Below, piece by piece: positions 8,152 to 18,139 of a stretch of 64,000 bases of DNA. Position numbers and translations under genes: made by a program. The stretch comes from Paenibacillus sp. SYP-B4298. Lineage in GTDB: Bacteria; Bacillota; Bacilli; Paenibacillales; Paenibacillaceae. The DNA lies in contig NZ_CP115484.1 in NCBI RefSeq assembly GCF_027627475.1, forward strand, positions 1,549,501-1,613,500. The letters run 5' to 3'. Every line of letters starts with the position of its first letter. Positions within the stretch are counted from its first letter, which is position 1. The notes under the pieces were generated by a model. The model had not been told where the DNA came from. It saw only the letters and a list, made by a program, of their open reading frames with translations, and did not search any database.

Positions 8152-9774
8152 ATGAGCTTGCCATTCACAGCAAGACGCTCAAGAACGCTGCTGCTGGCGC
8201 TCTGCCTGCTGGCGGTGCTGCCGGCCTGTGCAGCGTCCAAGTCGCAGCCGCTTGCAGAGGCTGGCGAGGCAGTGCGGAAGGATTCGCTCGTGCTGGCTGT
8301 GGGTGCGGAGCCGGAGGGCGGATTCGATCCGACAACAGGCTGGGGACGCTATGGATCGCCGCTCATTCAGAGCACCTTGCTCAAGCGCAAGGCGGATATG
8401 AGCTTGACGGGGGATTTGGCACAGGGGGTTGAACGCTCAGAGGATGGATTGCGGTGGAAGGTTGCCTTACGCGAGGATGCGCTTTTTTCCGATGGGAGGC
8501 CTGTAACGGCAGAGGATGTGAAGTTTACCTTCGATACGGCGAAGGCGAATGGCTCGGTCATTGACTTGACCAATCTCGCCGCAGTAGAGGCTACCGGGTC
8601 GTATGAGGTTGAATTCATACTGAAGGCGCCGCAGTCGACCTTCGGAGCGCTGCTTGCCGCGACTGGCATCGTGCCGAGGCATGCCTACGGGAACGACTAT
8701 GCGAGTCGCCCCATCGGTTCGGGACCGTATAAGCTCATCCAGTGGGATAAAGGACAACAGGTGATTATGGAGGCCAATGAGCTGTACTATGGGGGCAAGC
8801 TTCCATTCCAACGGCTGACGCTGCTGTTTCTGAGCGAGGACGCTGCCTTTGCTGCCGCCAAGTCGGGTGCTGTCGATATGGCCTATATCCCTGCCACATT
8901 CAGCAAGCAGCAGGTGGCAGGCTACCGACTGGAGAGAGCGGGCACCGTGGATAATCGCGGCATATCCTTTCCCTACGTGAAGTCGGGAGGCCGGACGGAG
9001 AAGGGGGATCCGATCGGCAATGATGTCACCTCCGATCTGGCGATCCGCAAGGCCATCAATGTGGCGATCGACAGGCAGGCGCTGGTGGACGGTGTGCTGG
9101 AGGGCTATGGAACGCCGGCCTATACGATCGTTGACGGCTTGCCGTGGTGGAATGCGGAGACGGTGTTTGCTGACGGCGATATGGAGCAGGCGCGGCGGCT
9201 GCTTAGCGAAGGCGGCTGGGCGGATGCTGATCATGACGGCATCGTTGAGAAGGAGGGGCGGAAGGCTCAATTCCAGCTCCTCTATCCAGCAGGCGATGTC
9301 ATCCGCCAGTCGTTGGCCCTTGCGGCGGCCGATCAGGTGCGTGCGATCGGAATTGACATGCAGGTGGAGGGCAAGTCCTGGAGCGAGATCGAGCGCTGGA
9401 TGGCCTCCAGTGCTGTGCTATGGGGCTGGGGGAGCCAGGACCCTATGGAAATGTATAACGTGTATAGCAGCAAGTACCGTGGAGTTGGCTATTATAATGT
9501 GAATTATTACAGCAATAAGAAAGCAGATGAATGGATGGAACGAGCACTCCGCGCCAGCAGCGAGGAGGAAGCGGCCAGTTATTGGCAGCTTGCGCAATGG
9601 GACGGGGAGACAGGACTAAGCGAACGGGGCGATGCGCCATGGGCATGGCTGGTCAACGTGGATCATCTCTATCTGGTGAAGGAGCAGCTCCATATCGGTA
9701 CGCAGCGAATTCATCCTCACGGACATGGCTGGCCGGTGACCGATAATATTACGGAGTGGACCTGGCGACCATGA
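8152..9774 (+). CDS. Nickel/peptide-type ABC transporter substrate-binding lipoprotein
   Basis: A family 5 solute-binding protein (540 residues) that captures a metal complex or short peptide outside the membrane. The N-terminus is a lipoprotein signal with lipobox V-L-P-A-C. EGGFDPTTGWGRYGSPL and FSDGRPVTAEDVKFTFD near the N-terminus are family hallmarks. The C-terminal segment IHPHGHGWPVTDNITEW, with two or three histidines, resembles NikA- and CntA-like proteins that bind nickel or cobalt with a metallophore. ATG 8152 is preferred over the ATG at 8149 for spacing from AAGGGGGA. No opine-metallophore synthesis genes are present in the window. Confidence 0.85.
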   Translation: MSLPFTARRSRTLLLALCLLAVLPACAASKSQPLAEAGEAVRKDSLVLAVGAEPEGGFDPTTGWGRYGSPLIQSTLLKRKADMSLTGDLAQGVERSEDGLRWKVALREDALFSDGRPVTAEDVKFTFDTAKANGSVIDLTNLAAVEATGSYEVEFILKAPQSTFGALLAATGIVPRHAYGNDYASRPIGSGPYKLIQWDKGQQVIMEANELYYGGKLPFQRLTLLFLSEDAAFAAAKSGAVDMAYIPATFSKQQVAGYRLERAGTVDNRGISFPYVKSGGRTEKGDPIGNDVTSDLAIRKAINVAIDRQALVDGVLEGYGTPAYTIVDGLPWWNAETVFADGDMEQARRLLSEGGWADADHDGIVEKEGRKAQFQLLYPAGDVIRQSLALAAADQVRAIGIDMQVEGKSWSEIERWMASSAVLWGWGSQDPMEMYNVYSSKYRGVGYYNVNYYSNKKADEWMERALRASSEEEAASYWQLAQWDGETGLSERGDAPWAWLVNVDHLYLVKEQLHIGTQRIHPHGHGWPVTDNITEWTWRP

Positions 9775-10787
9775 TTCGCCGTCTGCTGCGATTCGGGCTG
9801 CTTCATGCGATGCGGCTGGCGAGTCTGCTGCTGGCGCTCAGCATCGTGTCCTTCCTGCTGGTGAGGCTTGCGCCGATTGACCCGGTTCAAGCGTATGTCG
9901 GGGCGGATCTGCTCAAGGTGAGCGAGCAGCAGCGGGAGGAGATCGCCGCTTATTGGGGGCTGGATAAGCCGTTGCCGCAGCAGTATCTAGCCTGGGGCGG
10001 AGCCGTCTTGCGCGGCGATCTTGGCACCTCGATGACATATCGCGAGCCGGTGGCGTCCGTTATCGCCGATCGTTTCTGGCCGTCGCTGGCGCTGATGGCC
10101 AGTGCCTGGTTGTTGTCCAGCGTGATCGGCTTTGCCGCAGGGGCAATAGCGGCGATGAATCGCGACCGCTGGCCGGATCGCCTCATCCAATGGTACTGCT
10201 ATACCTTGGCGGCGACACCCGCCTTCTGGCTGGGATTGCTGCTGTTGATGGTGTTTTCCGTATGGCTCGGCTGGTTTCCCTTGGCGCTGAGTGTTCCGGC
10301 TGGCGTCCCAGCAGATCAGGTGACGCTTGCCGACCGGATGAGCCATATGCTGCTCCCGGCGATCGTGCTGAGCATCTCCGGTATCGCCTCTGTAGCGCTG
10401 CACACACGATCGAAGCTGTCGGATGTGCTGGATAGCCCTTATGTGCTGTACGCGAGAGCGCGCGGCGAGCGCGGCCTGCAGCTATTCTGGCGGCACGGCT
10501 TGCGCCATGCAGCGCTGCCAGCCGTTACGCTGCAATTTGCGGCATTTGGCGAGCTGTTTGGCGGTGCGGTGCTGGTGGAGCAGGTGTTCTCGTATCCGGG
10601 GCTCGGGCAAGCGACAGTACAGGCGGGAGTTCGCGGCGATGTTCCGTTGCTGCTCGGTATGGTGCTATGCTCGGCCTGCTTTGTATTCGCGGGCAATCTC
10701 CTTGCGGATCTGATCGCTCAGCTCCTTGACCCCAGACTTGGTCAAGGAGGTGAGGGGCATGAAGCGAGCATGGCGAAGGATGAATAA
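9771..10787 (+). CDS. ABC transporter permease, NikB/OppB-like
   Basis: First of two membrane subunits of the importer. The 338-residue protein starts with a signal-like transmembrane helix and has about six spans. The GDLGTSMTYREPVASVIADRFWPSL region and the coupling helix ARARGERGLQLFWRHGLRHA match the NikB/DppB group. The ATG overlaps the upstream stop as ATGA, so it is translationally coupled to the binding protein. Confidence 0.92.
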   Translation: MIRRLLRFGLLHAMRLASLLLALSIVSFLLVRLAPIDPVQAYVGADLLKVSEQQREEIAAYWGLDKPLPQQYLAWGGAVLRGDLGTSMTYREPVASVIADRFWPSLALMASAWLLSSVIGFAAGAIAAMNRDRWPDRLIQWYCYTLAATPAFWLGLLLLMVFSVWLGWFPLALSVPAGVPADQVTLADRMSHMLLPAIVLSISGIASVALHTRSKLSDVLDSPYVLYARARGERGLQLFWRHGLRHAALPAVTLQFAAFGELFGGAVLVEQVFSYPGLGQATVQAGVRGDVPLLLGMVLCSACFVFAGNLLADLIAQLLDPRLGQGGEGHEASMAKDE

Positions 10788-11625
10788 TCGGCGGCGCTTC
10801 CCCTTCCATCGGCTGAACCGCCGTCAAGTGGCGGCCTTAGCTGTGCTGACGGTCGTGCTGCTGCTGGGCACGGTCGTTGCCGCAGGGCTATGGCTTCCGC
10901 CGTCTGGGCTGAGCACACAACTGGAGGCGCGCAATCAACCGCCATCTGCCGACCATTGGTTCGGGACAGACTGGCTGGGCAGAGATATGCTGACACGGAC
11001 GCTCAAGGGGCTGGCGCTCAGCATCGGCGTTGGTCTGGCAGCAGCATGCTGCAGCACGATGCTGGCTGCGGTGCTGGCGGTACTGGCTACTCTCAGTAAG
11101 CTGGCCGATCGTCTGGTCAGTTGGGTGACAGACCTGTTCCTGAGCGTGCCGCATCTGGTAACCCTGATTCTGATCTCCTATCTGCTAGGGGGAGGCGTCA
11201 AGGGCGTGCTGGTCGGCATCAGCCTGACCCACTGGCCGGCGCTATTACGCATCCTTCGTGCCGAGCTGCTCCAGCTTCGTTCGAAGGATTATGTGCAGCT
11301 ATCGGTGCAACTGGGCAAGTCAAGAAGATGGATTGCCTGCAATCATCTGCTGCCTCACCTGCTGCCGCAGCTATTGACCGGCCTGCTGCTGATTTTCCCG
11401 CATGCGATATTGCATGAGGCAGCGATAACCTTCGTTGGTCTGGGCCTGTCTCCGCATCAGCCAGCCATCGGCATCATCCTGTCTGAATCGATGCGCTATC
11501 TATCCACAGGCTATTGGTGGCTGGCCTTCTTCCCCGGCGCCTGCCTGCTCATCATCGTGCGTGCCTTCGACCGCGCCGGGGAGCATCTGAAGCGACTGGC
11601 AAGTCCGGCATCCTCGCAGGAATAG
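10759..11625 (+). CDS. ABC transporter permease, NikC/OppC-like
   Basis: Second membrane subunit, 289 residues. After a basic N-terminus and one helix comes the diagnostic HWFGTDWLGRDMLTR of the NikC/DppC group, followed by about five spans and the coupling-helix segment around LRSKDYVQLSVQLGKS. The start at 10759 is set by AAGGAGG at 10744-10750 and overlaps the end of the first permease by 29 bases. It is followed by 110 bases without a gene before the ATPases. Confidence 0.92.
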   Translation: MKRAWRRMNNRRRFPFHRLNRRQVAALAVLTVVLLLGTVVAAGLWLPPSGLSTQLEARNQPPSADHWFGTDWLGRDMLTRTLKGLALSIGVGLAAACCSTMLAAVLAVLATLSKLADRLVSWVTDLFLSVPHLVTLILISYLLGGGVKGVLVGISLTHWPALLRILRAELLQLRSKDYVQLSVQLGKSRRWIACNHLLPHLLPQLLTGLLLIFPHAILHEAAITFVGLGLSPHQPAIGIILSESMRYLSTGYWWLAFFPGACLLIIVRAFDRAGEHLKRLASPASSQE

Positions 11626-11735
11626 TCGTCCGCAGCTCCCAGTGCGCGGTGCTTTGCTGCATGACGGCGGTCGATCAAGCCACATCCTTGCAGCGATGAT
11701 CGGCAACGATACAGAATCAGGAAGGAGACACGTTA

Positions 11736-12659
11736 ATGACGCTGCTGGACATTCGTCAGTTATCCCTTTCATTTTCCCATTACAGCGGTTGGTTCCGTCG
11801 CCGGACAGTGGAATCGATTCATCGGCTTGAGCTGTCGCTCGGCGCAGGCCGTCTCGTTGCGGTGGTCGGCTCCAGCGGCTCTGGCAAAAGTCTGCTTGCT
11901 CATGCCATCATGGGGCTGCTTCCCCGCAACGCCAGCTTGGCGGGCGAGATGCTGTACAAGGGGGAGCCGCTAACTCCCCGCCGTCAGGAGCAGCTACGCG
12001 GCACCAGCCTGATGCTGGTGCCGCAGTCGGTAGATTATCTGGACCCGTTGATGCGTGTAGGCAGTCAAGTGACAGGAGCTCGCGGGGGGCATAAGGGAGA
12101 GCAGCTTGATCGTATCTTTCGGCGCTATGGACTGGAGGAGCGGGTGAAGCGTCTATATCCGCATCAACTGTCAGGCGGCATGGCCAAGCGGGTGCTGACC
12201 GCTGCGGCAACGCTGGGCGAGGCAGAGCTGATCATTGCCGACGAGCCGACGAGCGGTCTGGGCATGCAGCAGGCAGCGGCAGCGGTCAGTCGGTTGCGGG
12301 AGCTGGCCGACCAAGGCGCCGGCGTACTGATCATCACGCATGATCTGGAGGCTGTGGTGGATTGGGCGGATCAGATTGCCGTCTTCTATGCAGGCACGAT
12401 TGTTGAGCTGGCGCCAGCAAGGCGATTCGCCGGGGATGGCTCGCAGCTCCGCCATCCATACAGCCGGGCACTATGGGATGCGCTGCCGCGCAACGGCTTC
12501 AACGTCCTGCCCGGCTCGCAGCCGTTGCCGGGTGAGCGTGCTAGTGGCGGCTGCCCGTTCCAGCCACGCTGCCTCCTGGCTATACCGAGCTGCGGCGGGC
12601 AGCTTCCGCCGCTCCAGCGCGACGAGGAAGGGTGGGTGAGGTGTATTCATGCGACTTGA
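11736..12659 (+). CDS. ABC transporter ATP-binding protein, NikD/OppD-like
   Basis: One of two ATPases powering the importer, 307 residues. Walker A is GSSGSGKS, the ABC signature is LSGGM, and Walker B is LIIADEP. The C-terminal CPFQPRC segment is the cysteine-rich extension typical of oligopeptide and nickel ATPases. The start has GAAGGAGAC just upstream. It overlaps the next ATPase by 11 bases. Confidence 0.93.
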   Translation: MTLLDIRQLSLSFSHYSGWFRRRTVESIHRLELSLGAGRLVAVVGSSGSGKSLLAHAIMGLLPRNASLAGEMLYKGEPLTPRRQEQLRGTSLMLVPQSVDYLDPLMRVGSQVTGARGGHKGEQLDRIFRRYGLEERVKRLYPHQLSGGMAKRVLTAAATLGEAELIIADEPTSGLGMQQAAAAVSRLRELADQGAGVLIITHDLEAVVDWADQIAVFYAGTIVELAPARRFAGDGSQLRHPYSRALWDALPRNGFNVLPGSQPLPGERASGGCPFQPRCLLAIPSCGGQLPPLQRDEEGWVRCIHAT

Positions 12660-13281
12660 AGCAAGCGGGCTGGGGTTTCGTCATGCTGGCGGTGCCTGGT
12701 TGTTCCGCTCCGTGGAGCTACAGCTTGCTGCGGGTACAATTACCGGACTTATGGGACCTAGCGGCAGCGGCAAGACGACGCTGGCGCGGGTGCTGGCTGG
12801 CTATGTCCGTCCGACGGAAGGCTGGGTTCGGCTTGCCGGAGAGCAACAGCTTGCTGGTCTTGCCCCTCCAGGACGCGGAGCGCCGAACCCGGTGCAATTC
12901 GTTCCGCAGCACCCACAGCTTGCGGTCAACCCCAGATGGCGCATCCGCCGCATCCTCGGAGAGGGGGCTGCGCCTAGCGAGGAGTTGCTGGAGCAGCTCG
13001 GTATTGCATCGCAATGGCTGGACTGCTATCCGCATGAGCTGTCGGGCGGGGAATTGCAGCGATGCTGCGTTGCCCGAACGCTGGCCTGCAAGCCGCGATT
13101 TCTGATTGCCGATGAGATGACCTCGATGCTGGATGCGGTCACGCAAGCCCAACTATGGCACGCTGTACTCAGCATGGTGAGGCAGGAGCGCATGGGGGTA
13201 CTCGTCATTAGCCATCATGAACCGCTGCTGGAGCGACTATGCGAGCGGATCGTGAAGCTATGGGAGCCGCCCATTGCCTGA
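12649..13281 (+). CDS. ABC transporter ATP-binding protein, NikE/OppF-like (short)
   Basis: Second ATPase, 210 residues with Walker A GPSGSGKTT, signature LSGGE and Walker B FLIADEM. The usual DEP is DEM here, but the catalytic glutamate is kept. It lacks the C-terminal peptide-transporter extension and is shorter than typical NikE (about 260), so the heterodimer is asymmetric. It ends the five-gene operon; a strong terminator follows. Confidence 0.9.
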   Translation: MRLEASGLGFRHAGGAWLFRSVELQLAAGTITGLMGPSGSGKTTLARVLAGYVRPTEGWVRLAGEQQLAGLAPPGRGAPNPVQFVPQHPQLAVNPRWRIRRILGEGAAPSEELLEQLGIASQWLDCYPHELSGGELQRCCVARTLACKPRFLIADEMTSMLDAVTQAQLWHAVLSMVRQERMGVLVISHHEPLLERLCERIVKLWEPPIA

Positions 13282-13350
13282 TCAGCGGGGAGCATGAGAT
13301 GAAGGGATATGGATAGGAAGCGATCCGTGTCCGTTGTCTGTCTCCGGACA

Positions 13351-13393
13351 GCAGCAAAGCGCCAGACCGAGGGTCTGGCGCTTTGCTGCTTTA
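13351..13393. terminator. Terminator after the five-gene importer
   Basis: A perfect 18-base stem (13351-13368 with 13372-13389, gcagcaaagcgccagacc) with a 3-base loop, followed by TTTAT. It sits between the importer and the reverse-strand coat gene and can serve both. Confidence 0.9.
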
Positions 13394-13420
13394 TAGGGTC
13401 TGACGCATGAAGGAGGCGTA

Positions 13421-13705
13421 CTACCGAGATTTGCGCATGCCGCGGCTGCTGCTGCGGCTGATGCGACCGATCGGGCCACAGCATTCATTCTTCACAGTGA
13501 CCGGGAAGTAATGCTTCGGCACAGGAACAATATGATGCTGATTGATGACTTCAATCGGATGAATGACCGGCAGCATCTGTGGATGATAGACCTGGTTATA
13601 GACTTGGGTAGGGGCAGTGACGACAGGGCCTAGCTGATTCGGGCCAGCTTGGTTGGGGCCGACGCCGGCCGGGCCAACTTGATTGCAATAACGGTTATAA
13701 GCCAT
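13421..13705 (-). CDS. CotD-like spore coat protein
   Basis: A 94-residue protein with an N-terminal Asn/Gly/Pro-rich part (NQVGPAGVGPNQAGPNQ), a His/Val/Pro-rich middle (HPQMLPVIHPIEVINQHHIV, KHYFPVT) and a Ser/Arg-rich basic end. This composition and the H-P-I-E-V-I-N-Q-H core match the CotD inner-coat family of spore formers. ATG 13705 follows GAGGTG by 9 bases; a GTG four codons upstream lies in that ribosome binding site. A mother-cell sigma factor is expected, but I could not find a clear promoter. Confidence 0.85.
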   Translation of the reverse strand: MAYNRYCNQVGPAGVGPNQAGPNQLGPVVTAPTQVYNQVYHPQMLPVIHPIEVINQHHIVPVPKHYFPVTVKNECCGPIGRISRSSSRGMRKSR

Positions 13706-13776
13706 CGAACGAAACACCTCACTAAAGTTTTTAGTTACGATAGCAGTATACGCACAAGGGCGAAAAAAGCCTGTAC

Positions 13777-13872
13777 ATTCGCCTGCTTCGGCGAATTTGA
13801 GGCTGCTGTCCTGACTATGGGGGAGAGCAGCCCCTTAGAGGGGCATGCACAGCTTTCGCCCATGAGTGGGCG
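13777..13872. other. Row of short hairpins between cotD and the chemotaxis receptor
   Basis: Perfect inverted repeats follow each other: attcgcc/ggcgaat (13777-13796), ggctgct/agcagcc (13801-13832), gcccct/aggggc (13830-13844, overlapping the previous one) and cgccca/tgggcg (13857-13872). They may end transcription of the reverse-strand receptor gene, although no T tract is directly attached to any of them. Confidence 0.4.
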
Positions 13873-13906
13873 CCGCTCCTCCTTACTCGCCCGGTCTCCT
13901 TAGGCA

Positions 13907-15601
13907 TCACACCTTGAAGCGGCTGATCGTCAACTGAAGCTTATCCGCAATCTGGGACAGTGAGGATGCGGCTGAGGATACCTCCTGCATCGAAGAGAGC
14001 TGCTCCTGACTGGATGCGGCAACTTGTTCCGTGCTAGCCGCTGCATTCTCGGTCACGCTGGAGATGACCTTCATTGCACTGGCCATCTGCTCGACGCCAG
14101 CGGTCATCTGCTCTATAGCTGACGACACTTCCATCGTATCGACAGCCGCCGTGCTGACGGCTTGGCTGATCTGCTGGAAGGACTCCCCTGCGGCATGAAC
14201 GGTTCGGATGCCAGCTTGCACCTCGTCGGCGACCATGCTCATCGATTGGATCGCCTGGCCTACACCGCCTGTAATCGAGGTGATCAGTGTGGAGATCTGT
14301 TCAGCCGATGCCGCGGATTGCTGGGACAGCTTGCGTACCTCGCCCGCTACAACTTCAAAGCCGCGTCCATGCTCTCCTGCGCGAGCCGCCTCAATGGAGG
14401 CGTTCAGTGCCAGCAGATTGGTTTGTGCAGCGATGTCGGTCATCGTATCGATGATCAACTGAATTTCCTGGGAATGACCGCCTAGCTCGTCGACGATGCC
14501 TCCTAGCTGCTGCACCTTGGCTTGAATGGCATTCATTTGTGTGATGGTGGTCTGAATCGATTCATTGCCGATGCTGGCTTTATGCGATGCTTCCTCCGCC
14601 CGCTCAGAAGCGCTCTGTGTACGGGAAGCAATCTGCTGGAAGCCAGATGACATCTCCCCGGTTGTCTGCAACCCGTCGCTCACCAGTTGCACTTGTGTAT
14701 CTGACCCGGAGGCCAGATCCTGCATCGTTGTTGCAATCTGTCCGGTTACGGCTGTAGCCTGCTCGGCGCTGGCGTTCAGTTCCTCCGCAGCCGCGGCCAC
14801 CTGCATGGCGCCTTGATTCACCTGAATGATAATGGACTTCAGATTATTGGACATCATGTTAAAGGTGCTGGAGAGCTTGCCTAGCTCGTCATCACTCCTC
14901 ATCTCAATCTTCTCTCCGGTCAGATCGCCAGCGGCAATCTGCTCCGCGACACTGGAGATCTGCCTTAGCGGGTTGACGATCATCCTGCTGGTCAGGTATG
15001 CGATGATGATGCCGGCGAGTACGACGCTGATTCCCAGAATGACGATCAGCCTTTGAATCTCTTCACTCTGATTCAGAGCCTCCTGGCCCCCGTCCTCAAG
15101 CTGCCTGCTCTGATACTGAACCATCTCGTCCAGCGCCTGCTCCAGCTCCGCTACCTTGGTGCGGTCTTCATTAGCCAGCAGGCTGTTGATGGCTTGAACA
15201 TGGTTGGCCTTTTTATATTCGATCAGCTTGAGCAGGATGGCGTGGTATTCATTCTCCACGGTGCTAATCTTTCCTAGCAGTACCTGTGTTTCGTTCGAGA
15301 AGGAGATGCTCTTCATTTCATCGCTCAGCTTCACGAAATCCTCATGAGTGGCACGAATTTGATTCATCGCCGCTTCATCGCCGACCTGGGCGTAGCCGCG
15401 AGCGGCAGCTTGCTGGGATTTGATCGCTATGAGCATGTCCTTGATTTGCAGCATTTTATGTACCCGGTCTTCAAGCAACTGATTGTAGGTGGTGTTCAGC
15501 GAGGAAATCTGGTAGTTTCCTATGAAGATAATCAAAATCATCAAGGCAATCACTGCGGTAAAGCCCGAAAATAGTTTGATGCGGATGGACATATTTCTCA
15601 T
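13907..15601 (-). CDS. Methyl-accepting chemotaxis protein
   Basis: A membrane chemoreceptor of 564 residues. It has one transmembrane helix at about 10-30, a four-helix-bundle ligand domain to about 190 (4HB_MCP type), a second helix at about 190-212, a HAMP domain, and a coiled-coil signalling domain. The hairpin tip contains the invariant stretch [20 protein letters not shown], the CheA/CheW contact. The ligand is unknown. The start is firm: GGGAGGC lies 6 bases before the ATG. Confidence 0.95.
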   Translation of the reverse strand: MRNMSIRIKLFSGFTAVIALMILIIFIGNYQISSLNTTYNQLLEDRVHKMLQIKDMLIAIKSQQAAARGYAQVGDEAAMNQIRATHEDFVKLSDEMKSISFSNETQVLLGKISTVENEYHAILLKLIEYKKANHVQAINSLLANEDRTKVAELEQALDEMVQYQSRQLEDGGQEALNQSEEIQRLIVILGISVVLAGIIIAYLTSRMIVNPLRQISSVAEQIAAGDLTGEKIEMRSDDELGKLSSTFNMMSNNLKSIIIQVNQGAMQVAAAAEELNASAEQATAVTGQIATTMQDLASGSDTQVQLVSDGLQTTGEMSSGFQQIASRTQSASERAEEASHKASIGNESIQTTITQMNAIQAKVQQLGGIVDELGGHSQEIQLIIDTMTDIAAQTNLLALNASIEAARAGEHGRGFEVVAGEVRKLSQQSAASAEQISTLITSITGGVGQAIQSMSMVADEVQAGIRTVHAAGESFQQISQAVSTAAVDTMEVSSAIEQMTAGVEQMASAMKVISSVTENAAASTEQVAASSQEQLSSMQEVSSAASSLSQIADKLQLTISRFKV

Positions 15602-15911
15602 AAGCTGCCTCCCGAAATAGGTTATATGCCTTGTTCACACATAGGACTGGCACGATGGCCACGACTCAACCAAAGCTGCTCCGAAATGTAACGTAATATC
15701 GTCTGAAAACCGGAGTATAATGGGTTGGAATACCCATTTATCATACCATACACAGTTCTTGATAACCATTACAAAAGTCCTAATTATGTCAATGTGTGGG
15801 AGAGGAGGCGCACAGTTGAGTGGGTGGTCTAATAGGGAGCGAATAGGATAAATCTCGGCTCGCTGGAGTTCCATGAGATGAATGGGGGGGAGGTATAGCG
15901 TTATGCAATAC
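15602..15911. other. Intergenic region upstream of the chemotaxis receptor
   Basis: No gene is supported. On the reverse strand GACGATAT (inside the stretch near 15690-15700) resembles the -10 of flagellar sigma-D promoters, but the matching TAAA is not at the right distance. I see no cyclic di-GMP riboswitch consensus. Confidence 0.3.
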
Positions 15912-15950
15912 AAAAAAAGCTTATCTTTGCTGTAATAGCACAGATAAGCT
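15912..15950 (-). terminator. Terminator of tRNA-Leu
   Basis: Read on the reverse strand, agcttatct (15950-15942) pairs with agataagct (15926-15918) and is followed by a run of T, about 20 bases after the tRNA 3' end. Confidence 0.85.
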
Positions 15951-15968
15951 AATGATGATTAAATGGAA

Positions 15969-16052
15969 TGCGGTCGAGAGGACTCGAACCTCCACGGTAT
16001 TGCTACCACTGGAACCTGAATCCAGCGCGTCTGCCAATTCCGCCACGACCGC
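15969..16052 (-). tRNA. tRNA-Leu (CAG)
   Basis: An 84-base tRNA with a long variable arm, as expected for leucine. The acceptor stem is gcggtcg/cgaccgc with discriminator A; CCA is not encoded. The T-arm carries ggttcgagtcc. The anticodon stem ctgga/tccag encloses loop ttcaggt, giving anticodon CAG. Confidence 0.96.
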
Positions 16053-16399
16053 ATGTTGTGTTGCCAACGAATAATAATATAGCATATTCATTTCATGACG
16101 GTCAAGCTTTTTTTGAAGCTCATTTCTATGCAAGTGGCTTGATCAGATCATTTCTATTAATGTCCAGTAAATGAAATGCTTGCTCGACCATTTGCTTGTC
16201 TTGCCCCTATAGAGGAGTCGAGTCTGAGCCGCCCGCAAATCATTCAATTCTTTAACAGAAAACGTAAATAGAACGCTTACATTTCTGTAAAGGCAAGATA
16301 AGCAATGTAAAGAGTTGCGCATTGCCGGAAGCCGTTTTGCGCCTCATAATGAGTAGTGTAATCAACTGCAAGATACACAAACTTGTTGGGGGGATGCAC
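16053..16399. other. Intergenic region upstream of the sugar importer operon
   Basis: No gene is seen in about 350 bases. Only a degenerate, half-matching catabolite-control site (cgcttaca near 16273) is present. The promoter of the importer operon should lie here, but no -35/-10 pair stands out. Confidence 0.4.
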
Positions 16400-18130
16400 A
16401 TGAGCAACAGGAAGACGAGATGGATCAAGGGGATGTCGGCAGCCTTGGCTGCAGCGATGGTTCTCAGCGCTTGCTCCGGTAATAGCGGAACAGGCAGCAC
16501 GGGCACAGAGAATAAGGAGCCGGCCAAGGAGCCATCCAATCAACAAAGCACGAATTCGACAACAAATGACCAGCCGCTAGGCAAGTATGATCCGCCGATC
16601 GAGGTATCCTTTGTCCGGGACTTGAACGACGTCGTGGAAAACAATGTACTTAGCGTCCTTGATGGCGAGACGATCGAGGATAACCGCTGGTCGAGGCTCT
16701 ATGAGGAGCAGCTCGGCATCAAGATCAAGTATGATTGGATCGTGAAGGGCTCCTCCACCTCCGATCAATATCTACAAAAGATTAATGTCACGCTGGCCTC
16801 CGGCACACTGCCTGATGTCATTCCGGTCAATGCCACGCAGTTGAAGCAGTTGGCTGATTCCGACCAGATTGAGGATATGACGCCATTGTATGAGAAATTT
16901 GCTTCTCCGCTGACGAAGGAGGTTCTCGCGCAGGAAGGAACCAGCCCATTCGATGCCGCTACCTTCGATGGCAAGCTGATGGCGATTCCGCAGCTCGAGT
17001 CTTCGATTGAACGTTCGATGTATATCTGGATTCGTACAGACTGGCTGAATAAATTGAAACTGGAGCCACCGAAAACGATTGCTGATGTTTTGAATATATC
17101 GAAAGCGTTTACAGAGAACGATCCGGACGGCAACGGCAAGCCGGACACCTACGGCCTAGGATTAACCAAAGACCTGTGGGGCGGAGCGATGGGGCTGGAA
17201 GGCTTCATGGCAGCCTATAACGCCTACCCGAACATCTGGGTTGACGACGGATCTGGCAATCTGGTCTACGGCAGCATTCAGCCAGAGGTTAAGAAAGCGC
17301 TTCAGGTGCTGCAGGAGATGTCCAAGAACGGGCAGATCGATCAGGAGTTTGGCATTAAGGATGGAGGCAAAGTATCGGAGACGATCTCCTCCGGCAAGAT
17401 CGGCATGGAGTATGGGGAGCAATGGAACTCGATCTGGCCGCTGCAGTTGAATCGCAACAATGATCCGAATGCACAATGGCAGGCTTTCCCGATCGTATCG
17501 GAATCAGGCGAGACGCCTAAGGTACCCCTCAAGTTCAGCACGACTCGTTTCTTTGCCGTGAAGAAGGGAGCAGCCAACCCGGAAGCGGTCATCAAGATGT
17601 TCAATCTCCATCTGGAGAAGAACTGGGGCGAGACGGCGGAGTTTGACAAATACTATGCGCCGCCGGAGGCGGAGAGCGTATGGCAACTGTCACCGGTTAC
17701 GCCGTACCCTGCGATGAAGAATGTAGACGCGTTCCGTGAGATTGATGCTGCCCGCAAAGCAGGAGATTTCTCAGTACTCAAGGGTGAGGCCAAGACCATT
17801 CAGGAGAAGCTGGACATGTTCGCATCAGGCACCTCGGAAGGCTTTGCGCTGTGGGGCTGGGAGCGGATCTACGGTCCGGAAGGCTCGATGGGAATTGCCG
17901 ACCAGTATGATAAGAACAAGCAATTCCTGATGGATAAATTTGTTGGCGCACCAACGGCGACCATGGTCGAGCGGAAATCGACGCTTGAGAAGCTGCAAAA
18001 TGAAGTGTTTGTGAAAATCATCCTGGGTGAATCGATCGACAAATTCGATCAATTTGTACAGGATTGGAAGAAGCTAGGCGGAGATCAAATTACGCAAGAA
18101 GTCAACGATTGGTATAAAGCGGCGAAATAA
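16400..18130 (+). CDS. Sugar ABC transporter substrate-binding lipoprotein (LplA-like)
   Basis: The 576-residue lipoprotein belongs to the large LplA-type group of family 1 binding proteins common in Paenibacillus, which feed plant oligosaccharides to an LplB/YtcP permease pair. The signal peptide ends in M-V-L-S-A-C, the lipobox. ENDPDGNGKPDTYGL is the calcium-like loop common in this group. ATG 16400 is chosen because the G-rich ribosome binding site (16388-16393) would touch the alternative ATG at 16394. Permeases and a sensor pair follow in the same direction. Confidence 0.92.
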   Translation: MSNRKTRWIKGMSAALAAAMVLSACSGNSGTGSTGTENKEPAKEPSNQQSTNSTTNDQPLGKYDPPIEVSFVRDLNDVVENNVLSVLDGETIEDNRWSRLYEEQLGIKIKYDWIVKGSSTSDQYLQKINVTLASGTLPDVIPVNATQLKQLADSDQIEDMTPLYEKFASPLTKEVLAQEGTSPFDAATFDGKLMAIPQLESSIERSMYIWIRTDWLNKLKLEPPKTIADVLNISKAFTENDPDGNGKPDTYGLGLTKDLWGGAMGLEGFMAAYNAYPNIWVDDGSGNLVYGSIQPEVKKALQVLQEMSKNGQIDQEFGIKDGGKVSETISSGKIGMEYGEQWNSIWPLQLNRNNDPNAQWQAFPIVSESGETPKVPLKFSTTRFFAVKKGAANPEAVIKMFNLHLEKNWGETAEFDKYYAPPEAESVWQLSPVTPYPAMKNVDAFREIDAARKAGDFSVLKGEAKTIQEKLDMFASGTSEGFALWGWERIYGPEGSMGIADQYDKNKQFLMDKFVGAPTATMVERKSTLEKLQNEVFVKIILGESIDKFDQFVQDWKKLGGDQITQEVNDWYKAAK

Positions 18131-18139
18131 GCCATCCTT

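Noticed and set aside
8152-13281. Full opine-metallophore (Cnt-like) system
   Set aside because: Only the importer is present; no synthesis genes such as a nicotianamine-synthase-like enzyme or an opine dehydrogenase are seen.
15680-15740. Flagellar sigma-D promoter for the chemotaxis receptor
   Set aside because: Only the -10-like GACGATAT fits; the TAAA element is not at the needed distance.
16265-16285. cre site upstream of the sugar-binding protein
   Set aside because: Three mismatches in the left half of the site; only one half matches.
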